Positions 34,930-44,158 of a stretch of DNA of 64,000 nt are shown one piece after another. The notes beneath the pieces are model-generated. The model was not told the origin of the DNA and ran no database searches. It saw nothing but the letters and a program-made list of their open reading frames with translations. The translations under genes and the position numbers were made by a program. Origin of the DNA: JBBIPA01 sp963820495. GTDB lineage: Bacteria > Chloroflexota > Dehalococcoidia > GIF9 > UBA5629. Position 1 is the stretch's first letter; every line of letters starts with the position of its first letter. Location: assembly GCA_963820495.1 (NCBI GenBank), contig CAWGAF010000002.1:186001-250000 (forward strand), in the 5' to 3' direction.

Positions 34930-35568
34930 CTAATAGCAAAGCGATAGGTGAGATCTTAACTGTGTCAGGTCAGTTAAAGAACCAGCGTGGTTATTTTCCT
35001 CTTTTCTGTCGAGGTAGAGTGTCTGAATCCCTGTCTCCTTAGCGGCAACGAAGTCGAACTGCCAGTTATCACCAATATGGAGAACTTGCTGAGGTTGGGC
35101 TTCAAGTTCCTGGCACACTTTTTGGTAGAAATCACGATTTTTTATCTGTTTATAATCTGATATCGAAGAAAAAATTCTATGGAAATAAGGCTTAATGTCT
35201 CTCAGAAGGTGATGCAAAAACTCCCTAGGTGAGCCAGAGGCCACTGTAAGCGTATATTTTTTACAGAGTAGAGATAGTGTATCTATAACTTCGGGGTAAT
35301 ATTGTACTTTATTCTGATATTCCTCCATGGCCAGATCATAGTCACCCAGGTCAAATTTATGGAACCAGTACTTAATGTCATACCATTCTGCTCTCTGGTC
35401 ACCAATCTTTTCATATTCACTCATGATTGCCATTTTGGCTTGCTCGAAAGTAATTCCGTGCTTATCCGAATACATTTTTGGGATAGCTTCGAACCAGATA
35501 GCGTAGCTAAAATCAGTGGTTACCAATGTTCCCTCAACGTCAAAGGAAATTATTTTAATTTCATTCAT
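34930..35568 (-). CDS. HAD-superfamily hydrolase
   Basis: A 212-residue HAD protein with motif I SFDVEGTLVTTD (Glu at D+2, as in the DxEGT variants), motif II TVASGSPREF and motif IV VLHIGDNWQFDFVAA. A C1-type helical cap is likely between residues 15 and 85. A small phosphatase, perhaps of a phosphoglycolate- or nucleotide-type substrate. It stands alone between two plus-strand operons; the 126-bp gap on its 3' side shows no clear terminator. Confidence 0.85.
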   Translation of the reverse strand: MNEIKIISFDVEGTLVTTDFSYAIWFEAIPKMYSDKHGITFEQAKMAIMSEYEKIGDQRAEWYDIKYWFHKFDLGDYDLAMEEYQNKVQYYPEVIDTLSLLCKKYTLTVASGSPREFLHHLLRDIKPYFHRIFSSISDYKQIKNRDFYQKVCQELEAQPQQVLHIGDNWQFDFVAAKETGIQTLYLDRKEENNHAGSLTDLTQLRSHLSLCY

Positions 35569-35670
35569 GGCTTAATATTGTTCATGAAAAGCTTCTTGGA
35601 AATCAAGCATACTTGATTAAGCTTTATCCCTATTAGCATACCATATTGCTTACTTTCTCATTAACTAAAA

Positions 35671-35700
35671 TTGCCTATATATTAACTCAGAATATATAAT
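35671..35700 (+). promoter_or_regulatory. Sigma70-like promoter giving a nearly leaderless transcript
   Basis: TTGCCT (35671-35676), an 18-bp spacer and a full TATAAT (35695-35700). The ATG at 35709 begins only 8 nt after the -10 box, so transcription would start at or next to the start codon; no Shine-Dalgarno precedes it. Confidence 0.55.
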
Positions 35701-35708
35701 GAGCAAAT

Positions 35709-36863
35709 ATGATGCCAAAACTATTGGATTATTCATTTGAGCTTGGCCCTATACGGCCACCTAGCGAAGCTTATTCGTTATTGATAAGAGTTACGAGGAA
35801 CTGTCCCTGGAACCGTTGTCAGTTCTGTGCTTTATACAAGGGGCAGAAGTTTGAACTGAGACCGGTCGAAGACGTTCTAAAAGATATAGAAAAGGCTAAA
35901 GCTATCAGGGAAGAGATAAATGAGCTTGCCTGGAAAACTGGTGATGGTGGTCGAGTTAGAGAGGTAGCTGGCGCTGTTTATGACCATTATCAATATAATG
36001 CCGCCATACGTAATGTAGCTTTATGGATGTGGGCAGGTAGTGGGTCAGCTTTTCTGCAAGATGCCAATACCCTTATCATGAGGACCCCTGAGCTAGTACA
36101 AGTGATTTCTTTTTTAAAGCAGACTTTTCCAGAGTTGGCCAGAATAACCTGCTACGCTCGCTCTAAGACTGCAGCTAAAAAGAGTGTAGAGGAATTAAAG
36201 GGGCTAAAGGATGCTGGGCTTTCCCGCTTGCATATTGGTATGGAAAGTGGCTCTGATATGGTGCTTAGTTATATGAATAAGGGAGTTACGGCTGAGGAAC
36301 ATATTAAAGGTGGGAGAAATGTAAAAGAAGCGGGAATTTCTTTGAGTGAGTATATTATGCCGGGGTTGGGTGGCAAGAAAATGTCAGCGGAACATTTTGC
36401 CGAGACAGCGAGGGTTCTAAATGAAATTAACCCCGATTTCATTAGAATACGCAGCCTTTATTTGAATCAAACGATGCCTTTATGGTCTAAGCTGGAAAAT
36501 GATGATTTTGAGATGCAAACAGAGGACGAGGTTGTTGAGGAACTGGGTAACCTTATTGAAAAACTCGAAGTTACCAGTGAGGTTAAGAGTGACCATATTA
36601 TGAATCTCTTACCTGAAATAGATGGCAAATTCCCCGAGGTTAAATCTGCATGTCTGGCTGTGATAAATAAGTACCTGTCGCTTTCTCCAGAAGAAAGGAT
36701 TAACTACAGGCTAGGCAGAAGAGCCGGTTATTATGATACACTTCATGACCTTTATAATGACCATAAAAAGCGTAAGATTGACGAAGCCATTATGTCTATT
36801 AAATCCAAACCTGGTGGCAACGTTGAGGAAGTTATCAGCCGTCTGAAATTGGGTTTCAATTAA
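35709..36863 (+). CDS. Radical SAM protein
   Basis: A 384-residue radical SAM enzyme. The cluster motif is TRNCPWNRCQFCALYKG, with CX4CX2C spacing instead of the standard CX3CX2C; this NCPWNRC form defines a known B12-independent subgroup. The rest of the barrel shows LHIGMESGSDMVLSYMNKG and IMPGLGGKKMS. The function of the subgroup is not known to me. Either ATG of the ATGATG pair could start it. It is followed by a tiny basic ORF and the peptide-type ABC importer on the same strand, possibly one transcript. Confidence 0.85.
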   Translation: MMPKLLDYSFELGPIRPPSEAYSLLIRVTRNCPWNRCQFCALYKGQKFELRPVEDVLKDIEKAKAIREEINELAWKTGDGGRVREVAGAVYDHYQYNAAIRNVALWMWAGSGSAFLQDANTLIMRTPELVQVISFLKQTFPELARITCYARSKTAAKKSVEELKGLKDAGLSRLHIGMESGSDMVLSYMNKGVTAEEHIKGGRNVKEAGISLSEYIMPGLGGKKMSAEHFAETARVLNEINPDFIRIRSLYLNQTMPLWSKLENDDFEMQTEDEVVEELGNLIEKLEVTSEVKSDHIMNLLPEIDGKFPEVKSACLAVINKYLSLSPEERINYRLGRRAGYYDTLHDLYNDHKKRKIDEAIMSIKSKPGGNVEEVISRLKLGFN

Positions 36864-36874
36864 GAGAGGCTATT

Positions 36875-37027
36875 ATGTCGGGGAGAAACAAAGGTTTTCT
36901 GAATCTCAACCGCTTCAAGTCCAGTAAAGCTATAAAGAGGCAGATGAAATATAGAATAAAGACAGATAAAGTTGATAAGATAAATAGAACCCGTATAGAT
37001 GGAAGCAGAAGTTGTGGAGGCCGATAA
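36875..37027 (+). CDS. Very basic 50-residue protein
   Basis: An ATG at 36875 with GAGAGG about 7 nt upstream opens a 50-codon frame whose TAA (37025-37027) directly touches the ATG of the SBP gene at 37028. About one third of the residues are Lys or Arg (KSSKAIKRQMKYRIKTDK stretch) and it ends SRSCGGR. No similarity recognised. Good ribosome site and exact end-to-end packing support a real gene; a nucleic-acid-binding microprotein or a translational-coupling leader are options. Confidence 0.55.
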   Translation: MSGRNKGFLNLNRFKSSKAIKRQMKYRIKTDKVDKINRTRIDGSRSCGGR

Positions 37028-38746
37028 ATGAGCAAGATAAAAATCTTGGCTGCTCTGTTATTGATAATAGTTTTTATTGGTGGTTGTGCTAGTGGCAGAA
37101 CGAAGCAGGCAACGAACGACTTTATAGATGGGCAATATGGTGGTGATGCTGAGTCGCTGAACTTGCTTCTCGTAGCCGACGGCACTTCATTTAGCTATAT
37201 AGGGCTTACCCTTGACTCGTTGGCTACTTATAATAACAAGCTCGAAACTCATTTACTCTGTTTGGCTAAGGACATAGAGGTGTCACCGGATGGGCTGGCC
37301 TATACGGCCACTATCAGGGATGACCTCAAGTGGAGCGATGGTTCCCAGGTTACTGCTGAAGATTATGTATATACTCTGAAAAATCTGATGTTTTCTGACT
37401 GGCTTAACTATCCGTATAAAGGTGACTGGCAGGAAATGGTGAATGGTAAACCAATTTTTGTCGAACCTGAAGTAATTAATGCGACCACTTTTGTTATAAA
37501 GCGCCAGACTGTTAATCCAGAATTTGTCTATACCATCTATAACCTAATACCTTACCCTAAATATATTGCTACAAAATATGAGGGCGATGTTGAAGCTTTT
37601 ACCCGAGCGCCAGAGTTTAATAATTTAACCTATACAGGTAACCTCGGCCCTTATAAGTTCAAAGAGTGGATAAGGAATGACAGGTTTGTGGTTGAGCGAA
37701 ATCCTGATTATTACTTAGGCAAGCCTGTGGGGGCTCCCTATTTTGAACAGTATGTGATCAAGATTTTTGGCAGCTCGGCTCCTATGCTGGCGGCGTTAGA
37801 GGCAGGCGATATAACTAGTTGTGGCATTGAGCCAGAGAAAGCAGCCAAATTTAATCGCATAAAAAACATTAATGTATATATTGTACCTAGTAGTGGCTAT
37901 ACTTTGATGGGCTATAATCAAAGAGCCAACGGATGGGAAGGATTGAAGAAGACTGAGATCAGGCAGGCTATATCCATGTTGATAAATAAAGATTTGATCT
38001 GCAAATCGATTTACCTGGGCTTAGCTGAGCCAGCTTTTAGCTTTATTCCGGTGACTTCTCCATGGTATACGGCGGAGACTGTGGTTAAGTATGGCGTTGG
38101 CTCTCTTTATGATAAGGAAAAAGCTGCTGAGCTTTTCTACCAAGCAGGATATGGTAAAAAGAAAGCTAATGGAACTATAGAAATCCTGGGCAAAGACGGC
38201 AAGCCGCTGAAATTAGTTTTGGTAACTACTACAGGTGGTGGTCTGGCGGAGGATATTGCTTTCCTGATAAAGCAGGGGCTGACTTCTGTTGGAATTGAAG
38301 TAGAGCTGAAGTTAGTGCCCTGGGAAACACTATTGAGAAAATACTTAATGAATAAAGTACCCGGCACAAACCAGCAATTGAGAGATAATAATGGCCCCGA
38401 TGCAGTGAGCGATGAACCCTGGGACTTGGTGTTAATGGCTTTTGGTACTGATATAATGGCTCCGTCTGGGAGTGGTACGTTCTTTGTTACTAATGGTGGT
38501 CTAAATTTCTTCGGTTATTCTAATGCCAAGGTAGATGAGTTATTTGAGAAAGTAAAGTCACGGGATGCTTTAGATAAAGAAGCGCGGCGGAAAATTTATG
38601 GAGAAATATCGCGTGTCTTGTCTGAAGAGCAGCCGGTGGATTTCCTGGTGTTCCGTCTTGGTAGTGTTGGTTTCCAGAAGAATGTTGAGGGGGTGGAGCC
38701 TGGTATCAGGATGAGTTATAACTATTACCTCTGGCATTTTGAATAA
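37028..38746 (+). CDS. ABC transporter substrate-binding lipoprotein, peptide/nickel family (SBP_bac_5)
   Basis: A 572-residue extracellular binding protein of the DppA/OppA class. The signal peptide ends with lipobox IGGC. The mature part shows ADGTSF near the start, the family segment LKWSDGSQVTAEDYVYTLKN, the TYTGNLGPYKFKEW block, NPDYYLGKP, and GYNQRANGW with EIRQAISMLINKDLI. It captures a peptide, nickel chelate or similar solute for the permeases encoded next. Start ATG 37028 is coupled to the small basic ORF. Confidence 0.94.
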   Translation: MSKIKILAALLLIIVFIGGCASGRTKQATNDFIDGQYGGDAESLNLLLVADGTSFSYIGLTLDSLATYNNKLETHLLCLAKDIEVSPDGLAYTATIRDDLKWSDGSQVTAEDYVYTLKNLMFSDWLNYPYKGDWQEMVNGKPIFVEPEVINATTFVIKRQTVNPEFVYTIYNLIPYPKYIATKYEGDVEAFTRAPEFNNLTYTGNLGPYKFKEWIRNDRFVVERNPDYYLGKPVGAPYFEQYVIKIFGSSAPMLAALEAGDITSCGIEPEKAAKFNRIKNINVYIVPSSGYTLMGYNQRANGWEGLKKTEIRQAISMLINKDLICKSIYLGLAEPAFSFIPVTSPWYTAETVVKYGVGSLYDKEKAAELFYQAGYGKKKANGTIEILGKDGKPLKLVLVTTTGGGLAEDIAFLIKQGLTSVGIEVELKLVPWETLLRKYLMNKVPGTNQQLRDNNGPDAVSDEPWDLVLMAFGTDIMAPSGSGTFFVTNGGLNFFGYSNAKVDELFEKVKSRDALDKEARRKIYGEISRVLSEEQPVDFLVFRLGSVGFQKNVEGVEPGIRMSYNYYLWHFE

Positions 38747-38824
38747 TAAAGCGTTTTAGTAACTGTTATGGGCAGACGATAAGATGAATATCTGCTACTA
38801 ATTAGCAGTTTTCAGGTTCTACGC

Positions 38825-39802
38825 ATGGGAAAAAGCTGGCTCAAGTACTACATTATTAAACGGCTGATTTACGCCATAGTTATCGCCTGGGGAATAGTGA
38901 GCATCACTTTCATTTTAGTGAGAGTAGGACCTGGTTCACCAGCCGACAAATACCTGTCAAATATGTCTATCAGGGGGCAAGATGTTGCCCAGATAACGGC
39001 AGCTATCGAGACACGATACGGACTTGATAAACCACTATGGGAGCAATATGCCAATTATGTAACTAATCTATTCCATGGGGATTTGGGATGGTCTTTCAGC
39101 ACCTCTATGCCTGTAATCGATTTGATTAAAACCCACTGGATTTACTCTTTTCAGCTAATATTATTAAGTACCATTTTTGCTGCGGTTATGGGCATTTTAA
39201 TAGGCATTTATTCTGCGGTGAAACAATACTCTAAAATCGATTATGCGGCTACTTTTCTCTCCTTTGTAGGTATATCTATACCTAACTTCTGGCTGGGCAT
39301 TATGCTCATCCTACTTTTTTCGGTGCAGTTGGGATGGTTTAAGACCTATTATGATACCACTTTACCTTTGTTTTCTCTGGAAAACCTGAAGGCATTGGTA
39401 TTACCGGTTATAACTCTGGGCACAGGAATGATGGCTGGCTATGTAAGATATACACGGTCGGCGATGCTGGACAATTTAAGGAAGGGATTTGTTACCACTG
39501 CCAGGGCCAAAGGACTGCCAGAGCATACTGTGATCGGAAAACATGTATTTCGGAATGCCTTGCTGCCGCTATTCACCATAATAATGTTTGATTTAGGTAG
39601 TATAGTCTTTGGTGGTGCCTATCTTACAGAAATCATTTTTGGTATTCCTGGACTGGGGCAGATATCATTTAAAGCTATTTTCGCCGATGATTACCCTGTG
39701 GTTGTAGCTATCACCCTCATCGGGACATTCTTGGTGTTAATAATAAATCTAGTTACCGACATTGCCTACACATATCTCGACCCGAGGATAAGGTATGACT
39801 GA
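38825..39802 (+). CDS. Peptide/nickel-type ABC transporter permease (DppB-like)
   Basis: A 325-residue permease with about six membrane segments: IIKRLIYAIVIAWGIVSITF first, an extracellular region with ADKYLS, and the EAA loop ARAKGLPEHTVIGKHVFRNA. Typical DppB length. It forms the channel with the next gene, which it overlaps by 8 bp (ATGACTGA-type junction). Confidence 0.93.
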   Translation: MGKSWLKYYIIKRLIYAIVIAWGIVSITFILVRVGPGSPADKYLSNMSIRGQDVAQITAAIETRYGLDKPLWEQYANYVTNLFHGDLGWSFSTSMPVIDLIKTHWIYSFQLILLSTIFAAVMGILIGIYSAVKQYSKIDYAATFLSFVGISIPNFWLGIMLILLFSVQLGWFKTYYDTTLPLFSLENLKALVLPVITLGTGMMAGYVRYTRSAMLDNLRKGFVTTARAKGLPEHTVIGKHVFRNALLPLFTIIMFDLGSIVFGGAYLTEIIFGIPGLGQISFKAIFADDYPVVVAITLIGTFLVLIINLVTDIAYTYLDPRIRYD

Positions 39803-40757
39803 GGCATCTAATAATTTATTTCAAAGAATTGGTGGCCCGTTGTACAATAACAGGCGGCTGATAAATTACTATTGGCAAAGAACCAGCAAAAATAAGCTGG
39901 CAGTAGCTGGGCTGGCTTTCGTAATTTTTCTGATTTTGCTAGCTTTAATTGGGCCTCTTTTCACTTTAGACCCCACTCTAGTCAACTTTGAGGATAAGAG
40001 TTTGCCACCAGTGGGCCTCAGTACCGAAGTATCAATTTATAATATAGCAACAGGTGAATTTACTACTTCGAAGACTTATGGCATTTGGAAACATCCTCTG
40101 GGAACGGACAGTAAGGGACGAGATATGCTAGCAATGTTAATCTCTGGAGCCAGGATATCGTTGTGGGTCGGTTTGATTGCTACTGGCATAGCTATTTTTT
40201 TGGGGGCGCTTATTGGGGTTATGTCTGCCTACTTTGGTGGCTGGGCAGATAACGTCCTGATGAGATTTACTGATGTAATGATGACCTTTCCATTTTTTCT
40301 GTTGCTGGTGATGATAGTTTTTATTTTTGGTTCCAGCCTTGCCCTAATAGTGCTGGTAATAGGTTTAACTGGCTGGACGGGGGCAGCCAGACTAATTAGG
40401 AGTGAAGCATTATCGCTCAGAACTAGAGAGTTTGTTACCGCAGCTAAAGCTCTCGGTGCCAGTGATAGTCGGGTTATCTTCCGTCATCTGCTTCCCAACG
40501 TTATCAGTTTGATTATAATTATGGCTACTTTATCTATTCCGGGCGTAATTTTAGCAGAGGCTGCCTTGAGCTTTATCGGTTTAGGTGATCCCTCGGTGAC
40601 TAGCTGGGGAATAATACTGGAATCAGGGCAACAAAGCCTGGATACGTCTTGGTGGGTGGCTGTGGAACCGGGGGTTATGCTATTGTTGACGGTGTTAGCC
40701 TTCAATTTTCTAGGGGATGGGCTCAGGGATGCCTTCGACCCGAGGAGTAATATTTAG
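39795..40757 (+). CDS. Peptide/nickel-type ABC transporter permease (DppC-like)
   Basis: A 320-residue permease. The N-terminal SKNKLAVAGLAFVIFLIL segment and HPLGTDSKGRDMLAMLISGARISL are DppC hallmarks; the EAA loop is AAKALGASDSRVIFRHLLPN. It ends DGLRDAFDPRSNI, as usual for the family. It is translationally coupled to the preceding permease and followed after 23 bp by the first ATPase. Confidence 0.93.
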   Translation: MTEASNNLFQRIGGPLYNNRRLINYYWQRTSKNKLAVAGLAFVIFLILLALIGPLFTLDPTLVNFEDKSLPPVGLSTEVSIYNIATGEFTTSKTYGIWKHPLGTDSKGRDMLAMLISGARISLWVGLIATGIAIFLGALIGVMSAYFGGWADNVLMRFTDVMMTFPFFLLLVMIVFIFGSSLALIVLVIGLTGWTGAARLIRSEALSLRTREFVTAAKALGASDSRVIFRHLLPNVISLIIIMATLSIPGVILAEAALSFIGLGDPSVTSWGIILESGQQSLDTSWWVAVEPGVMLLLTVLAFNFLGDGLRDAFDPRSNI

Positions 40758-40780
40758 CAAATATCAAGACTTCTTCAGTT

Positions 40781-41755
40781 ATGTTGAATAATAGCAGTAT
40801 ATTAAAAGTTACAAATCTGAAGACTCGCTTTTTCACACGCCGTGGTGTGGTTAGGGCGGTTGATGGTGTGAACTTTGAACTCAGGCATGGGGAATGTCTT
40901 TGTCTGGTTGGTGAATCGGGCTGTGGTAAGTCAGTAACCGCTTTGTCTATCTTAGGTTTGATTGATAGTCCGGCGGGTAAAGTCATTGGTGGTAAGGCAA
41001 GGTATAATAACCTGGATTTAATCAAATGCTCGCCAGAGGAGTTGCGGAGAATTCGAGGTAAAGAAATCGCCATGATTTTCCAGGATGCCCAATCTGCATT
41101 GAATCCGGTGTTTACTGTGGGAGATCAGATAGTGGAGCAGATAAAGATTCATATAAAAATGGGAGATAGCGAGGCAAAAAAAAGAGCGGCAATGTTGCTC
41201 AAAGAAATGGGTATACCATCGGCGGAATTGGCTATGAGTAATTATCCTCATCAATTATCTGGAGGCATGAGACAAAGAGCTATGATAGCTATGAGCCTTT
41301 CTTGCGACCCACAGATTCTTATTGCTGATGAACCAACCACTGCTGTGGATGTAACCATAAAGGCTCAAATTCTGGAGCTGTTCAATGAATTAAAAGAAAC
41401 CAGGAAAATGTCTCTGATATTTATAACCCATGATTTAGGTGTAGTATCCGAGATAGGCGATAGGGCTGTAATAATTTATGCTGGTAAGGATGTTGAGACT
41501 GCTCCAGTTTCTGAAATAATTGGGAATCCGAAACATCCTTATACTGTCGGGCTACTTGACTGTTTACCTGATTTTTCTAAGACCGCAGATAGGTTGAAGT
41601 CAATCCCAGGCGGCACACCTGATCCTACTTCGCTTCCCAGCGGTTGTGCTTTTCATCCCAGATGTCCTCGGGTTATGGAAGTTTGCAAACAACAGGAACC
41701 CCAAAGCATCAGACTTTCTGAGGAACACGACGTGAGTTGCCACCTATATAATTAG
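40781..41755 (+). CDS. Oligopeptide-type ABC transporter ATP-binding protein (DppD-like)
   Basis: A 324-residue ATPase: Walker A GESGCGKSV, Q-loop MIFQDAQSALNPVF, signature LSGGMRQRAMIAM, Walker B ILIADEPTTAVDVT, and the family C-terminal cysteine-rich region GCAFHPRCPRVMEVC. That region may carry an Fe-S cluster or metal in related proteins. It pairs with the next gene to drive the importer. Confidence 0.94.
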   Translation: MLNNSSILKVTNLKTRFFTRRGVVRAVDGVNFELRHGECLCLVGESGCGKSVTALSILGLIDSPAGKVIGGKARYNNLDLIKCSPEELRRIRGKEIAMIFQDAQSALNPVFTVGDQIVEQIKIHIKMGDSEAKKRAAMLLKEMGIPSAELAMSNYPHQLSGGMRQRAMIAMSLSCDPQILIADEPTTAVDVTIKAQILELFNELKETRKMSLIFITHDLGVVSEIGDRAVIIYAGKDVETAPVSEIIGNPKHPYTVGLLDCLPDFSKTADRLKSIPGGTPDPTSLPSGCAFHPRCPRVMEVCKQQEPQSIRLSEEHDVSCHLYN

Positions 41756-41769
41756 TGAGACGAAGTAAT

Positions 41770-42741
41770 ATGCTGAGTAACGAAATATTGCTGGATGTCA
41801 AAAATTTAAAGAAGTATTATCCGGTGACCTCTGGTTTGTTCTCACAGCGAGTTGGTGATGTCAAGGCTGTGGACGGTGTTTCATTCCAGATGAAGGCAGG
41901 GGAGGTCCTGGGGTTGGTTGGAGAATCGGGGTGTGGCAAATCAACATTGGGCAGGACGATACTGATGTTGGAGAAGCCAACAGGAGGAGAAATTTCATAT
42001 AAAGGAAAATACATCACTAACTTGGATAAAAAAAGTTTGAGAGAGCTAAGGAAAGAGCTCCAGATTATTTTTCAGGACCCAGAGGCCTCTCTCGATCCTA
42101 GAATGACCGTTGGCGATTCCATAGGGGAAGCTTTAATTATTCACAATATAGTTGGTGAAAAAGGAAGTAGGGAGAAAATAGCTGAGTTGATGGAGCAGGT
42201 TGGGTTGGAAGCGAAACAAGCAGATTTGTATCCTCATGAATTCAGTGGCGGGCAAAAGCAGCGTATTGGTATCGCCCGTGCCTTGGCTATAAATCCCAGT
42301 CTCATTGTTGCCGATGAACCAGTGAGTGCCTTAGATGTTTCCATCCAAGCTCAGATTCTAAATTTGATGCTGGATATTCAACAAGGGTTTGGACTTGCTT
42401 ATATATTTGTTGCTCATGATTTGTCAGTGATAAAGTATGTGTCACACAGTGTGGCTGTAATGTATTTGGGGAAGATCGTGGAACTAGCTGATAAGAAGGA
42501 GTTTTTCCAAAATCCTCTTCATCCCTATACTGAAGCGTTGTTGTCAGCAGTACCTAGCTTGCAGGCAAGGCGAAAAAAGAGGATCTTGTTGCATGGTGAT
42601 GTACCTTCGCCGCTTACCCCACCATCTGGTTGTCACTTTCATACCAGATGCCATAGAGCCCTGCCGATATGTAGTAGTGTGGAACCTGAGTTAGTTGCGG
42701 TATCGCCGGGTCATCAGGTAGCCTGTCACCTGTATGATTAA
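41770..42741 (+). CDS. Oligopeptide-type ABC transporter ATP-binding protein (DppF-like)
   Basis: A 323-residue ATPase: Walker A GESGCGKSTLGRT, Q-loop IIFQDPEASLDPRM, signature FSGGQKQRIGIARAL, Walker B LIVADEPVSALDVS, and the C-terminal CHFHTRCHRALPIC. I prefer the ATG at 41770; a GTG at 41755 overlapping the previous stop by 1 bp is the alternative. It closes the five-gene importer and overlaps elp3 tail to tail by 4 bp. Confidence 0.93.
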   Translation: MLSNEILLDVKNLKKYYPVTSGLFSQRVGDVKAVDGVSFQMKAGEVLGLVGESGCGKSTLGRTILMLEKPTGGEISYKGKYITNLDKKSLRELRKELQIIFQDPEASLDPRMTVGDSIGEALIIHNIVGEKGSREKIAELMEQVGLEAKQADLYPHEFSGGQKQRIGIARALAINPSLIVADEPVSALDVSIQAQILNLMLDIQQGFGLAYIFVAHDLSVIKYVSHSVAVMYLGKIVELADKKEFFQNPLHPYTEALLSAVPSLQARRKKRILLHGDVPSPLTPPSGCHFHTRCHRALPICSSVEPELVAVSPGHQVACHLYD

Positions 42742-44117
42742 TGAAATCGTCCACCCAGCTCCTTAACCATATGGGTATCTTCAAGACTATAACCAAATTC
42801 GGAGCGAAAATAGTCCCTAGCACCTACGCCACTGATGATTGCTATTTTCTGAGCTTGAAATTCAACATGGCTGATTCTCTCAGCTTCTTTAAGCAATTTT
42901 CCACCGAGGCCTTTGTGCTGAGCAGCATTGGTGGAATGTGCTCCCAGTGGGACTTCAGAGCCGAAGACATGTAGTTCTCTGACCATAGCCAACTTTTTCT
43001 TATCTTGCATGGAGGCTCCTATTCTTAGCCGAAGCAAGCCGAAAAGTGTCTCGTTAGCATCTTCGAAAGAGAGAAATATCTCTTTCCCGCCGGATGCTTC
43101 ATAATCTATCCTTTTCAGATAGGGCTCGCCGATTTTCCAGCCATCGCGCAGGCGATGTCCATATTCACGGCAGCGAATGCAATTACATTTGATATCCAAT
43201 TCCTTCATGCGCTGTTTAATTGCGCTTCTCAGTGCCAGGTCCTTGCAGCCAGCAACAATAAATTTTGTGGGGATGTCTCTCATAACACGAGGGATTCTGA
43301 CATACCTTGGGACCATAGCCTTGATATGTATCATCAAACATACCAGATCATCCATAGTATAAGGTTGGTAGCGATTATCTCTGTACCATCTTTCCAGCTC
43401 AGTGCCAGCGACGACCAGTGTCGGATAAAGTTTAATCCCATCGGGTCTGAAGTTTTCATTGTTGAATAATTCCTGTGACAATTCTAAGTCATGCCCTAAG
43501 TCGGAACCAGGCAGGCCGGGCATCCAGTGGTAATAAACTTTAATTCCGACTTCCTTTAGCAATTTTGTTGCTTTAATCACGTCATTAACCGTATGTCCCC
43601 GTTTCACCAGCTGGTAAATTTCATTGTCAATAATCTGTACTCCCAACTCTACCCTGGTGGTGCCGAATTCCAGCATTTTCTTAATTTGCTCTTTCTGGCA
43701 CCAGTCAGGCCTGGTTTCAATACAAAGCCCAACGCACCTGTGCTGTGCAGTTTCGTTTAATTTTTGGGCCGCTTCCAGGTCGGGCGACTGACAGCCATTA
43801 AGTCCATCATAGCATTCTTTTATGAAACGGTATTGATAATCCTGGGGATAGGCCAGAAAAGTGCCACCCATGATGATGAGTTCCACTTTATCGGCTGGGT
43901 GCCCCATTTCCGAAAGTGTTTTCAGTCTTAGCTTAACTTGCTTTTTAGGCTCATAATTACAGCTTTTAGCCCTGAGAACTGCTGGTGATTCAGGAGTGTA
44001 ACTTTGTGGTGCATCGGTATAAGTGGGGCAATAAACACAACTACCGGGGCAGCCAATTGGCTGTGTCATGACAGCAACTGGTGTTACTCCAGATATAGTT
44101 CTTGATATTTTTTTCAT
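42738..44117 (-). CDS. elp3: Elp3-type tRNA wobble-uridine modification enzyme (radical SAM + acetyltransferase)
   Basis: A 459-residue Elp3. The radical SAM cluster motif is GCPGSCVYCPTYTDAPQSYT, followed by ELIIMGGTFLAYPQDYQ, CIETRPDWCQ and a zinc-type CNCIRCREYGH. The C-terminal GNAT lysine-acetyltransferase-like domain ends with HKGLGGKLLKEAERISH and the SGVGARDYFRSEFGY block. Bacterial Elp3, including Dehalococcoides, works as a stand-alone protein that uses acetyl-CoA and SAM to build the cm5 group on U34 of tRNA. It is divergent from a Trm9-like methyltransferase with 41 bp between start codons. Confidence 0.95.
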   Translation of the reverse strand: MKKISRTISGVTPVAVMTQPIGCPGSCVYCPTYTDAPQSYTPESPAVLRAKSCNYEPKKQVKLRLKTLSEMGHPADKVELIIMGGTFLAYPQDYQYRFIKECYDGLNGCQSPDLEAAQKLNETAQHRCVGLCIETRPDWCQKEQIKKMLEFGTTRVELGVQIIDNEIYQLVKRGHTVNDVIKATKLLKEVGIKVYYHWMPGLPGSDLGHDLELSQELFNNENFRPDGIKLYPTLVVAGTELERWYRDNRYQPYTMDDLVCLMIHIKAMVPRYVRIPRVMRDIPTKFIVAGCKDLALRSAIKQRMKELDIKCNCIRCREYGHRLRDGWKIGEPYLKRIDYEASGGKEIFLSFEDANETLFGLLRLRIGASMQDKKKLAMVRELHVFGSEVPLGAHSTNAAQHKGLGGKLLKEAERISHVEFQAQKIAIISGVGARDYFRSEFGYSLEDTHMVKELGGRFH

Positions 44118-44158
44118 GCTGTGTTTTCCTTATATCAAAGTTTAACAAATTAATAATT

